Origin: Arenicella chitinivorans
Lineage (GTDB): Bacteria; Pseudomonadota; Gammaproteobacteria; Arenicellales; Arenicellaceae
Direction of reading: 5' to 3'
NCBI RefSeq assembly: GCF_014651515.1
Contig: NZ_BMXA01000004.1
Location: forward strand, 1 to 64,000
DNA: 64,000 nucleotides
Each line of letters starts with the position of its first letter. Position 1 is the stretch's first letter. Position numbers and translations under genes: made by a program. Shown here piece after piece: positions 46,544 to 54,850 of the stretch. Below the pieces are notes generated by a model, which saw only the letters and a program-made list of their open reading frames with translations, searched no databases and had not been told where the DNA came from.

Positions 46544-47785
46544 ATGAAAAGGACGCGATATCGTGCACCACGCCGGCAGTTTCTCCGCTCAGCAGTGGCT
46601 ACATCAGGCGCCGCGTGGTTAAGCGGCTGTACCGAAGAACTTCCGCCGGAACGGTATACAACAGCGGATCAAGCAAAACTGTCAACGCAACAACAACGCG
46701 ACCTTGAGTTGTCTGGCAGCAGTCGATTTGGTGTGCATCGGTATCAAGGTTACCGCGGTCTGGCCAAACTACCTTGGTTTGATCTTGACGCGCAGAATAA
46801 CCTGATTTGTAGCGATGAGCGGGTACCGCACGCGATTGATATCCACTGCCATCTTGGAATGTCGGTTTTATTCCGTCCTTATCTGGATTTAAATCGACCA
46901 TGGCCCAGAGTGGAGCACCTGTTGGATTGCGATCACCCTAAGCAGCCGTGCGAGCTCGACCTCGATGTCTACGCAAATGGCAACTTTTCACCTCAGGCAC
47001 TGGAACAATTACATTCTGAAATACGGGCACAAGGCTTATGGGGAAGCCGAGCAGCGCGCACTCAGACGATCCCAAACTTAATTGCTGAGATGGACCGTAT
47101 GCGCGTAGACCAAGCAATTTTGCTGCCGATCAAAGTGGGCCTCTGGTTTGGTGACAATTTGACCGAGCAATGGCGCAGGAGCGTGCTAAAAGCAGAAATG
47201 GAGCACCGTTTACGAGTCGGATTCTCGGTCAATCCACACGCATCCAGTTGCTTGCAGGATTTTGATGCCGAGGTGGCGCGCGGCGGCCGCGTGGTGAAAT
47301 TGCATCCGACGGTACAGCGTTTTTTCCCCGATGACCCGAAGGCCATGGCCATTTATCAGCGCGCACGCGAGCTGGGGGTTATTGTGTTCTTTCACGGCGG
47401 TCGCGCTGGGATCGAACCGGTCGATAATCAACCTTATGCTTTACCTCGTCATTACACGGCGGCGCTCAGTGAATTCCCCGAAGTACAGTTCATTTTAGGG
47501 CATGCTGGCGCGCGCGACCATCAGGACATGTTGGCCATGGCGCTGCGGCACTCAAACGCTTGGATTGGGATTCACGGTCAAAGCTTGCGTAATCTCGATA
47601 CCATGATTAACCTTACTGGTGGCCGACAACTCCTGTTTGGCACGGATTGGCCGTTCTACCACATCGGCATGTCGTTAGCGAAAGTGTTGATCGTGACTGA
47701 CTCCGAATCCCGCTTAGCGGTTCGCCATGCAATTTTACGGGGGAATGCGACGCGCTTATTCAGTCATATCAGCAAAATGGCGTAG
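46544..47785 (+). CDS. Tat-exported amidohydrolase-family lipoprotein
   Basis: A 413-residue amidohydrolase-superfamily protein from the ATG at 46544. The N-terminus has a twin-arginine motif RRQFLR and lipobox LSGC (Cys29), indicating Tat export followed by lipidation. The metal-binding HCHLG (DIHCHLG, about residue 96) and later FFHGG, LGHAGARDH and FGTDWPFYH fit an amidohydrolase-2/TIM-barrel. A longer frame from 46460 overlaps the previous gene. Substrate unknown; the adjoining TauE/SafE exporter may be linked. Confidence 0.88.
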   Translation: MKRTRYRAPRRQFLRSAVATSGAAWLSGCTEELPPERYTTADQAKLSTQQQRDLELSGSSRFGVHRYQGYRGLAKLPWFDLDAQNNLICSDERVPHAIDIHCHLGMSVLFRPYLDLNRPWPRVEHLLDCDHPKQPCELDLDVYANGNFSPQALEQLHSEIRAQGLWGSRAARTQTIPNLIAEMDRMRVDQAILLPIKVGLWFGDNLTEQWRRSVLKAEMEHRLRVGFSVNPHASSCLQDFDAEVARGGRVVKLHPTVQRFFPDDPKAMAIYQRARELGVIVFFHGGRAGIEPVDNQPYALPRHYTAALSEFPEVQFILGHAGARDHQDMLAMALRHSNAWIGIHGQSLRNLDTMINLTGGRQLLFGTDWPFYHIGMSLAKVLIVTDSESRLAVRHAILRGNATRLFSHISKMA

Positions 47786-47792
47786 CGCTGCA

Positions 47793-48497
47793 TCAGGCTA
47801 GATCGAGGCTTGGTCGGTTCGAATCAAATTCGTGCACTCCGGCGGCGAACGCCTTGAACAAGGTTAGGTGGCGCGACTTCCATAGCAAGTACTCCGGGTG
47901 CCATTGCACACCAATCAAAAACGGTTGATCTGACGCCTCAATAGCTTGGACAAACCCGTCTGCATCGCGCGCGGCGACCGTTAAGCCGCCACCTAGATTC
48001 CGCACAGCCTGACTGTGTAAGCTATTTATCGCCAGTGGCCGTTCACCCAGAATAGATGCCAAGCGACTGCCCACCTCCAACTCCGCATGCTTAATCGGAA
48101 ATAGACTATTGCGGTTCGGTGTATGTCTTCGTAATGGTCGTATGTCTGTATATAAGTTGCCACCATGAACGACATTCAGCAGTTGGGCGCCGCGGCAAAT
48201 GCCCAACAGCGGCCAATGGTGCTTCAATGCGTGGTTGATAGTGTCGATCTCCAGCTGGTCACGCGCAGCATCGTAATTCACGCCTGCAGTGCCAGTCAAA
48301 CCATAGTGGCGCGGATCGATGTCATCGCCGCCGCCAATAATGACGCCCGAGACATTGTCTGGCAACTGCGGACGATTTGGTGTGACGTAGACCGCTCGAA
48401 TACCAACGCGCCAAAGCTGCAGACGCGCAGCCCACCAGCCGAATGTCAACCGCTTATCTGGCCCGGTAACGACGACCAAAGGCGTATTGTCAGACAT
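47793..48497 (-). CDS. C26 gamma-glutamyl hydrolase family protein
   Basis: A 234-residue class I glutamine-amidotransferase-like hydrolase (PuuD type) from the ATG at 48497. The nucleophile Cys lies in LLGICRGAQLLNVVHGG, and His/Glu in GVQWHPEYLL. It starts four bases after the amidoligase stop. PuuD cleaves gamma-glutamyl-GABA, but the amidoligase partner suggests it removes or processes a gamma-glutamyl amide made by that enzyme. Longer frame to 48608 is rejected for overlap. Confidence 0.87.
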   Translation of the reverse strand: MSDNTPLVVVTGPDKRLTFGWWAARLQLWRVGIRAVYVTPNRPQLPDNVSGVIIGGGDDIDPRHYGLTGTAGVNYDAARDQLEIDTINHALKHHWPLLGICRGAQLLNVVHGGNLYTDIRPLRRHTPNRNSLFPIKHAELEVGSRLASILGERPLAINSLHSQAVRNLGGGLTVAARDADGFVQAIEASDQPFLIGVQWHPEYLLWKSRHLTLFKAFAAGVHEFDSNRPSLDLA

Positions 48498-48501
48498 GTC
48501 G

Positions 48502-49539
48502 CTAGCTCCCCAGGTTTGCACTGTGTGGATTTGGTAATGGCAGGAGCTCTTGCAGACGCTCGGTCCAGTCGTTGCCAAGCCCCGAGAACAGACTATTAAG
48601 CTTTGCACTGTATTCAGCGCACACTTCCGTCAATCGGTCGTCCTGTGCCAATTCTTCGACCGCCATCCACAGTTCGACGCTCCGGTTCAGGTTCCAATCC
48701 GGGTTATCAATTTCACAATTTGGCAACCGGTAATGAAAGGTCGGTCGCGGATTAATTCGATTGTCGTCGACCACGGAGCGAACCAAATCTTCGTCGATAT
48801 ACGCAAACATGGGTAGCATATCCAAACTCCGGTTACGGGTCGGATTCGCGTCCAAGTAGTCGGTTATCAAAGACTGCATTGTTGGCTGATAGCTTTTATC
48901 CAGCACCTTGAGTATGTAGTCCTGATCAAAATGGTTGATATAGGGTGTGATCCGTCGTGAGAAATCCACGTCGCCAACTTTCAAAATCCATTCATACAAG
49001 CAAAAGAAAGCCTTCAAGTGCCGCACAAGATACTCTACAGACAACACACAGGGCTCCGGATTCAAGTGCACGCCGAACGCGTAGTGCATGGCAGCGCGTG
49101 TACCACGTGCGCCAGCGGCACGCAGGTCGGCTACCAGCGGGTAGAGGCGGTGGTAATCATCCAGGGGCAGTGGTGGCGTTACGATTTCCCATGGTACTAA
49201 ATTGCCTGCCAACCGCGAGACCGTTTCGATATAGGTCTTCTCCAACCCATCGGCAGCATCGACCGGGTTACCGGGAATACCCGACTTGGTACCGAGCTCC
49301 TGAATCTGTTTGGAGTCCATCTCCAACTTAAATGTACCAAGCCTTTCGGTTTCTAAGGTCACCACAAACGGAGATTGCCACTCGATTTCGCCGCCCATAT
49401 TTGTTTGCATGATTTTCGCGATCTGTTGCGCGTCCATACCCGCGAATTCCAGCTCAACGCCGATTCGTCGCGGTTCACCGTTGTGGTTGGTCGCGCGGGT
49501 CAAGCATGCCTTGGCGAGCAAGTTTGCAGAAGTAGACAT
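48502..49539 (-). CDS. putative amidoligase
   Basis: A 345-residue protein from the ATG at 49539 with GGAGAA upstream. It matches the glutamine-synthetase-like amidoligase family: RRIGVELEFAGM (the metal/ATP motif near residue 25), FKLEMDSKQ, WEIVTPPLPLDDY, AMHYAFGVHLNPE and the DFSRRITPYINHF region. These enzymes ligate an amine to a carboxylate using ATP. With the C26 hydrolase next to it, the pair is the known amidoligase-GATase arrangement. The product is not known. Confidence 0.87.
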   Translation of the reverse strand: MSTSANLLAKACLTRATNHNGEPRRIGVELEFAGMDAQQIAKIMQTNMGGEIEWQSPFVVTLETERLGTFKLEMDSKQIQELGTKSGIPGNPVDAADGLEKTYIETVSRLAGNLVPWEIVTPPLPLDDYHRLYPLVADLRAAGARGTRAAMHYAFGVHLNPEPCVLSVEYLVRHLKAFFCLYEWILKVGDVDFSRRITPYINHFDQDYILKVLDKSYQPTMQSLITDYLDANPTRNRSLDMLPMFAYIDEDLVRSVVDDNRINPRPTFHYRLPNCEIDNPDWNLNRSVELWMAVEELAQDDRLTEVCAEYSAKLNSLFSGLGNDWTERLQELLPLPNPHSANLGS

Positions 49540-49970
49540 AATTCGAGTTCTCCATAGTTCTGTCTGAGGTTTGCAGTTCACACAGCAATATCTGTACCAG
49601 ACTACTGAGCTGCTTGTGGCATCTAGGTGAAATAGCCTAACCCATTGGAAAATCAACCGATTATGCGGTCACGCTAACACTACTGCGCGTTATAAACATC
49701 GTTCAAATCTCATGGCTGGGGCTTATCCCCACCACCTTGGGGGATTGCAACCACTGGGCCGACTTTGAACTCAATAAAGCAATGAGGAGAGATCGAGATT
49801 CAGCCTGCCTATTTTAAATTGACCTAAATAAAACAAGTACTTAGAAACCAATCATCGACACTAAAACTAAACTTGGCACGGTTTCTGCTGAGTGCAAGTC
49901 ACTCAAGCTTGATAGCGGTTGCGTACCGCCCGATCAGGCTTAAATACTAACCAACGATCAGGAGTTAAAA
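49540..49970. other. divergent control region between amidoligase and csbD genes
   Basis: I see no gene here. It contains the amidoligase leader, a GGGG-CTTAT-CCCC hairpin near 49719-49731 and the sigma54 promoter at 49874-49889. C-rich patches (CCACCACC near 49729) recur in the region before the other sigma54 promoter, but I cannot call a defined enhancer site. Confidence 0.5.
49874..49889 (+). promoter_or_regulatory. sigma54 promoter of csbD and downstream genes
   Basis: TGGCACGGTTTCTGCT fits TGGCACG-N4-TTGCW with one mismatch and GG-N10-GC spacing (49875-49876, 49887-49888). Start is expected near 49900. Confidence 0.8.
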
Positions 49971-50168
49971 ATGAATTTAGACCAACTTAAAGGCAATTGG
50001 AAACAGTTGAAAGGTGACCTGAAAAGTGAGTTCGGCAAGCTAACCGATGATGAAATCATGCAAGCCGAAGGTGAAGCGACCGTGTTGCTCGGAAAAATTC
50101 AGGAGAAATACGGTGTCACCAAAGAGCAGGCTGAAGAAAAGCTGGACGATTTTCTGGCGCGCCACTAA
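49971..50168 (+). CDS. CsbD family stress protein
   Basis: A 65-residue CsbD/YjbJ protein: MNLDQLKGNWKQLKGDLKSE, then LTDDEIMQAEGEATVLLGKIQ. Such small helical proteins are abundant in stationary phase and stress, with unknown mechanism. Good site (CAGGAG) upstream. It is the first gene after the sigma54 promoter; a GGGATCA/TGATCCC hairpin lies between it and the next gene (50193-50215). Confidence 0.93.
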   Translation: MNLDQLKGNWKQLKGDLKSEFGKLTDDEIMQAEGEATVLLGKIQEKYGVTKEQAEEKLDDFLARH

Positions 50169-50192
50169 GCACTGTCGAGATCAACTGAATAA

Positions 50193-50215
50193 GTGGGATC
50201 AGCAAAGGGTTGATC
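50193..50215. other. hairpin between csbD-like and membrane genes
   Basis: GGGATCA pairs perfectly with TGATCCC around nine bases; no T-run. It may adjust the downstream message rather than end transcription. Confidence 0.45.
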
Positions 50216-50265
50216 CCCAAACAACGTATCACTTTAAACACGCTGCAATCTGAAACGGAGCAACC

Positions 50266-50457
50266 ATGTTTATTAGAGCAATTACGTCACTCATTATTAC
50301 CATCACAACCGGCGCAATCGAAGTATTTCGGTTAGCCGATATCGCACCCGAGATCTTGTATCTGGTGTTTGTAATAGGGTTGGCCAGTTCGCTCTTCTAT
50401 CTGCTCCCGTCTCGGCACCTTGAGGCTCGCTTGGAGCCAAAATCATTACGCAGCTAA
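50266..50457 (+). CDS. small two-TM membrane protein
   Basis: A 63-residue protein with two TM segments (about 5-20 and 31-48) joined by a short polar turn, and a basic C-terminus. I do not recognise it with certainty; small stress membrane proteins of this kind are common beside csbD. It precedes dps by 22 bp and is likely in one message with it. Confidence 0.65.
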   Translation: MFIRAITSLIITITTGAIEVFRLADIAPEILYLVFVIGLASSLFYLLPSRHLEARLEPKSLRS

Positions 50458-50479
50458 CACACGACTATTAGGAGAAACA

Positions 50480-50986
50480 ATGAGTAACGAAGTACTAGAC
50501 ATTAACGCAACTGAAACTGACAGTAACAACGGCATAGAGCGAGACAACCGTAAAAAGCTGGCTGAAGAACTCGGTCTGATTTTGGCGAACTCGTATGCAC
50601 TGTATGCCGAAACACAGGGTGTGCATTGGAATATTGTTGGCCCCATGTTCTACAGCGTTCACAAGTTGACCGAGGCACAATATGAAGATCTGGCAGAGTC
50701 AATTGATGAGCTGGCAGAGCGCATCCGGGCGCTGGGCTTCAAGGCACCAGCCGGACTCGGTGCCATGCGTGAGCTCTCTTACATCACGAGTGACATTGAC
50801 TACACCAATGCACGCGAGATGCTTGAAGCGTTGATCGAGGACAACGAAACCCTCAGCCGCAAAATGCGGGAGGTTGTTGAGATTGCCGCAGACGCTGGCG
50901 ACGTTAAAACCGAGGATTTGTTAACAGAACGCATCGGTCAATTGGAAGAAAACGTCTGGATGCTGCGTGCAGTTGCTGCTGAGTAA
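50480..50986 (+). CDS. dps: Dps-family DNA-protection ferritin
   Basis: A 168-residue Dps, starting at the ATG at 50480 with AGGAGAA upstream; a longer frame to 50420 overlaps the previous gene. The ferroxidase site residues lie in GVHWNIVGPMFYSVHKLTEA and YEDLAESIDELAERIRALG. Dps dodecamers oxidise iron with peroxide and shield DNA. It is the third gene behind the sigma54 promoter, with a terminator after it. Confidence 0.95.
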   Translation: MSNEVLDINATETDSNNGIERDNRKKLAEELGLILANSYALYAETQGVHWNIVGPMFYSVHKLTEAQYEDLAESIDELAERIRALGFKAPAGLGAMRELSYITSDIDYTNAREMLEALIEDNETLSRKMREVVEIAADAGDVKTEDLLTERIGQLEENVWMLRAVAAE

Positions 50987-51048
50987 TTGATCTGCGAGAG
51001 TTATTCGCTACGAACGCACGGCAGTCACCGGACTGACCAAACCACGAA

Positions 51049-51084
51049 AGCGAGGCGCTTCGGATCATCGGGGGCCTCGCTTTT
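51049..51084 (+). terminator. rho-independent terminator between dps and sodB
   Basis: AGCGAGGC pairs with GCCTCGCT and is followed by TTTA. It ends dps transcription but lies only 25 bases before sodB, so readthrough or an attenuation role is possible. Confidence 0.75.
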
Positions 51085-51109
51085 AGGCTGTGTTCCAGCG
51101 CCAACAACA

Positions 51110-51703
51110 ATGTCCATTCAACTGAAATCACTGCCGTACCGCTATCACGAGCTAGAACCATTCGTGTCAGCTGAAACACTACGTATTCACTACGAGCAGC
51201 ATCACAAGAGGTACGTAGATAATCTCAATAGTGACATTGAAAATACCGCTTTAGACGAGAAGGGGTTACATGAGATCATTCGTGATGCTGAGGGGCGCGT
51301 GTACCAAAACGCTGCGCAAGTTTGGAACCATAATTTCTTCTGGCAATGCCTCACTCCGCATGGCGGCCAATATCCCAAAGGGGGGCTGCTAACAGCCATT
51401 GAGGACGAGTATCATTCGTTCGCTAATTTTCAACAGTTGTTTGAGCACAGTACTGCACGACGCTTTGGCGCTGGCTGGACCTGGTTGGTCCAATTGTCTA
51501 ACGGCCGACTACAAATCATCAACACACGCGATGCCGACACACCGGCCACTGACCCAAACACACAACCATTGCTGGTGATTGATGTTTGGGAGCATGCCTA
51601 CTACATTGATTACCATTATCGACGAGCGGATTATGTACGTCAGTTCTGGTACTTCGTGAACTGGGAGTTTGCTGCACGCAACTATTCGCAGGCCGTATCG
51701 TAG
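51110..51703 (+). CDS. sodB: superoxide dismutase (Fe/Mn type)
   Basis: A 197-residue Fe/Mn superoxide dismutase from the ATG at 51110. Metal ligands are His27 (IHYEQHHKRY), His in NAAQVWNHNFFWQCL, and Asp/His in DVWEHAYYIDY; GAGWTWLV is present. The frame extends upstream to 50987 but the added part overlaps the dps terminator. There is no separate promoter that I can see between the terminator and the start. Confidence 0.92.
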   Translation: MSIQLKSLPYRYHELEPFVSAETLRIHYEQHHKRYVDNLNSDIENTALDEKGLHEIIRDAEGRVYQNAAQVWNHNFFWQCLTPHGGQYPKGGLLTAIEDEYHSFANFQQLFEHSTARRFGAGWTWLVQLSNGRLQIINTRDADTPATDPNTQPLLVIDVWEHAYYIDYHYRRADYVRQFWYFVNWEFAARNYSQAVS

Positions 51704-51760
51704 CCACACAGTTATACTTCACGGACAGATCCGTACAAAACACCATTTAGCGAGGCCGTT

Positions 51761-53068
51761 ATGAAACTTTGGTTGTTTCAAATCATGTTCAATATTCGAT
51801 ACAGCTATTGGTTCATACCTGGCGCTATGTCGGTCGGTGCGATTATGTTGGCGGCCGGATTAGTCGCAACCGATATCTATTTGATGCCCGACATCCCGCC
51901 CTCGTGGGAATGGCTATTCAACAGTAATCCAGACGGCGCGCGTGCGCTCCTATCCACCGTTGCCGGTTCAACCATTACCGTGGCTGGTGTGGTGTTTTCG
52001 ATGACCATTCTCTCGGTGTCGCATGCGACTGCCAATTACGGCTCGCGACTGTTACTGCGCTTTCTGGAGGACCGTCGCAACCAGTTCACGCTGGGCATGT
52101 TCACCGCAACCTTCATCTATTGTCTGTTGGTACTGCGCACGGTGAGCAGTGGCGATGGAAATCAAGCGACGGATTTTGTACCGCACCTCGCTATTCTGAT
52201 GGCGGTCACCCTATCCGTCATCAGTGTCGCGGTACTCATAGCATTTATTCACCATGTTCCAGATACCATCCACATTGGCGAAGTGACGGCTGATCGCGGC
52301 AAAACGCTGATTGGACGCTTGGAACACCTATTCCCCAATACAACACCACCGCAATCTGCAGATCTGCCCATTAATCCTGATTTGGTGCTGGGCAGCAAAG
52401 GCTATGGTTACATTCAAGCCATGGACATCGAGGGAATCCTAAAATACGCCACGCGCAGCAACCTCTGTGTCACCGCACGCAAGGGACCTGGCCAATTTGT
52501 CAGCACCAACGAGTCGTTATTCGAAGTAGCCGGGGAATTTGAAGACCGCGACACAGTGCGTGATCGTTTGTCTGGTTTTTACAATTTAGGCGCAGAGCGA
52601 ACGCCGACACAAGACGTTCGCTTTTTGATTGAAGAACTGGTACAGATTGCTGCACGCGCTTTGTCGCCGGGGATTAATGACCCATACACAGCGAACACCT
52701 GTATGGACTGGCTGGGTAACGGCGTGGCCGCCAGCATAAATCAGACGCATCGAGGTGGCGCTTTAATGGATGAAGATGGGCGTATTCGCGTGCGAGTACC
52801 AACGTTCACGTTCGTTGATTTATGTGAATCTATTTTTAGTTCGATGCGACCTTACGCAACGACTGACTATAATGCCACGCGGCACATGGCCAAGGTCTTC
52901 CAAAGCATTCTGGACTGTGCAAACGAAGGCGACAACAAACAGTGTGTGTTATCACATGCTCGTGCTTTTTTGACCGATGCCTTGGACCAGCACACCAGCA
53001 CTCGGAGTCGAGATGAGATACGCCGTGCTTACACTCAGTTCAATACCAACCACGACAGCACGAGCTAA
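51761..53068 (+). CDS. DUF2254 membrane protein
   Basis: A 435-residue protein of the DUF2254 family. Four N-terminal TM segments (about 12-35, 62-85, 107-127 and 143-166) lead to a cytoplasmic C-terminal part of about 240 residues. The motifs STVAGSTITVAGVVFSMTIL and ALSPGINDPYTANTC are the family marks. No function is assigned to the family. tamA starts 12 bp later. Confidence 0.88.
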   Translation: MKLWLFQIMFNIRYSYWFIPGAMSVGAIMLAAGLVATDIYLMPDIPPSWEWLFNSNPDGARALLSTVAGSTITVAGVVFSMTILSVSHATANYGSRLLLRFLEDRRNQFTLGMFTATFIYCLLVLRTVSSGDGNQATDFVPHLAILMAVTLSVISVAVLIAFIHHVPDTIHIGEVTADRGKTLIGRLEHLFPNTTPPQSADLPINPDLVLGSKGYGYIQAMDIEGILKYATRSNLCVTARKGPGQFVSTNESLFEVAGEFEDRDTVRDRLSGFYNLGAERTPTQDVRFLIEELVQIAARALSPGINDPYTANTCMDWLGNGVAASINQTHRGGALMDEDGRIRVRVPTFTFVDLCESIFSSMRPYATTDYNATRHMAKVFQSILDCANEGDNKQCVLSHARAFLTDALDQHTSTRSRDEIRRAYTQFNTNHDSTS

Positions 53069-53080
53069 CAACGTTTCACA

Positions 53081-54850
53081 GTGAAAGCATTCCCCATCAT
53101 TTTCAGTATTATTCTGGCTGTAAGCGCACCGACGGGCGCTCTGCGAGCCAACGATTCCGTACGGCCAAAGCTTGAGTTCCGAGGTATCGAAGACCCTCTA
53201 CTCGAGAACGTCAGGCGCAATGTACGGCTGGCAACCCGCTTGCAAGACCCGAGCCCCATTACCACCGGTGAGATGCGTCGCCTGCAACGTCGTGTCACCA
53301 ACGAGATCAAGCAAGCACTACAACCTTACGGTTATTACAACCCGACAGTGCGTAAAGACAGCAGCGAATCAACGGATACCTTGGTCTACCAAATCGAACT
53401 CAATGCGCCAGTCCGTATCAATACCTTGAACTTATCACTACCGGAACCTGGCCAACAGCAAATCGAGTTCGCAAATTGGCGTGAGACCTATCCGTTGCAG
53501 GTCGGTGACATTCTGGTACAGCCGGTGTACGACGCACAAAAAAAGAGCCTATTGTCCACCGCGCTGCGTCTAGGCTATTTTGACGCGCGCTTTACCGAAC
53601 ATAAAATCACCATCAACGCGCAACGTACACAGGCCGACATCGCCTTAGTGTTTGACAGCGGCATCCGCTACAAAGTCGGCAACATCTCCCTCATCTGGTC
53701 AACCGAGCAGCGGATTAGACAAAAGATTGACGACGACGTCCTCATGCCGCTAATCACAACTACGCCAGGCAAGGATTATGATGCGGATGCATTAAGCAAA
53801 ACACAGCGTGAATTGGCAGGCACCGGTTACTTTTCCAGCGTCAATGTACAAACCGGCGACCCCAACAGTACCACCGGCGAAGTGCCAATCGATATTATTC
53901 TGACACCCAGTAAAAGTCGCGTTTATCATGCTGAAGTCGGTGCCGGAACTGACACCGGATTACGCGGCGGCATCGGCTTCGAAAATCGACGACTCAACCG
54001 TAAGGGCCACAGCCTCAACCTCAGACTGGGCGGGTCTGAGATTAAGCGTTCTGCCATCATCAATTATCGGGTGCCTTTGCCCCGCGATAAACTCGATAGC
54101 TTGAACTATTTTGGCTCCCTGGAAGAAGAAATCGGCGACACTCGTCAATATCAACTTACCCAACTCGGGACCGAGCTCTCCGTCGCCTGGAATGATGCGT
54201 TGCTTAATTTTGGACTCACTGCCAGTCGCGAAAAATATACGCGCCTAAACCAGCTGAGTATTGCCCAAGAGCAAACTACGGACCTGTTGATGCCCAGTAT
54301 AGAATGGTCTCGCACAGTGCGCGACGACCTCTATTATCCCACTCAAGGCTGGAGTGCTTCAATTCTGCTGCGCGGCGCCGATCAACGCCTTGCGTCCGAC
54401 ATTGACCTTGCACAAATCATCATCGATGCCAAAAGTTTGCACAGCATTGGGAACGGCAAAATCAAAACCCGCGTTAAACTCGCGGGCAGCTTGATTGACG
54501 AAGCTGTGAGCCTACCCGAATCACTCGGATTCCTTGCTGGTGGTGACGACAGCATTCGCGGTTACCGCTATGAAAGCATCGGCGTGGAGCGGAATGGCGT
54601 CACCACGGTTGGTAAGAACCTTGTCGTTGGCAGCCTTGAATACCAACACCCTATTAAATCAAACCTTGCCTGGGCAACCTTCATTGATGCTGGTGATGTA
54701 TTTGACGGCCACGCTCGCTATAAAAAAGGCGCAGGAATTGGTTTACGCTGGCGACTACCATTCGGTGCGTTGCGCCTAGACCTCGCGTCGGCACTTGACC
54801 GAGCGGGCGACCCAGTCCGAGTACATTTTAGTTTCGGGACAGATTTATGA
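53081..54850 (+). CDS. tamA: TamA outer-membrane protein (Omp85 family)
   Basis: A 589-residue protein with signal peptide, then three POTRA domains (about 25-275) and a 16-strand Omp85 barrel ending FSFGTDL. The barrel has the GGDDSIRGYRYES motif of the L6 loop. The start is a GTG at 53081. It overlaps tamB by four bases (ATGA). TamA-TamB inserts proteins or moves phospholipids to the outer membrane. Confidence 0.93.
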   Translation: MKAFPIIFSIILAVSAPTGALRANDSVRPKLEFRGIEDPLLENVRRNVRLATRLQDPSPITTGEMRRLQRRVTNEIKQALQPYGYYNPTVRKDSSESTDTLVYQIELNAPVRINTLNLSLPEPGQQQIEFANWRETYPLQVGDILVQPVYDAQKKSLLSTALRLGYFDARFTEHKITINAQRTQADIALVFDSGIRYKVGNISLIWSTEQRIRQKIDDDVLMPLITTTPGKDYDADALSKTQRELAGTGYFSSVNVQTGDPNSTTGEVPIDIILTPSKSRVYHAEVGAGTDTGLRGGIGFENRRLNRKGHSLNLRLGGSEIKRSAIINYRVPLPRDKLDSLNYFGSLEEEIGDTRQYQLTQLGTELSVAWNDALLNFGLTASREKYTRLNQLSIAQEQTTDLLMPSIEWSRTVRDDLYYPTQGWSASILLRGADQRLASDIDLAQIIIDAKSLHSIGNGKIKTRVKLAGSLIDEAVSLPESLGFLAGGDDSIRGYRYESIGVERNGVTTVGKNLVVGSLEYQHPIKSNLAWATFIDAGDVFDGHARYKKGAGIGLRWRLPFGALRLDLASALDRAGDPVRVHFSFGTDL

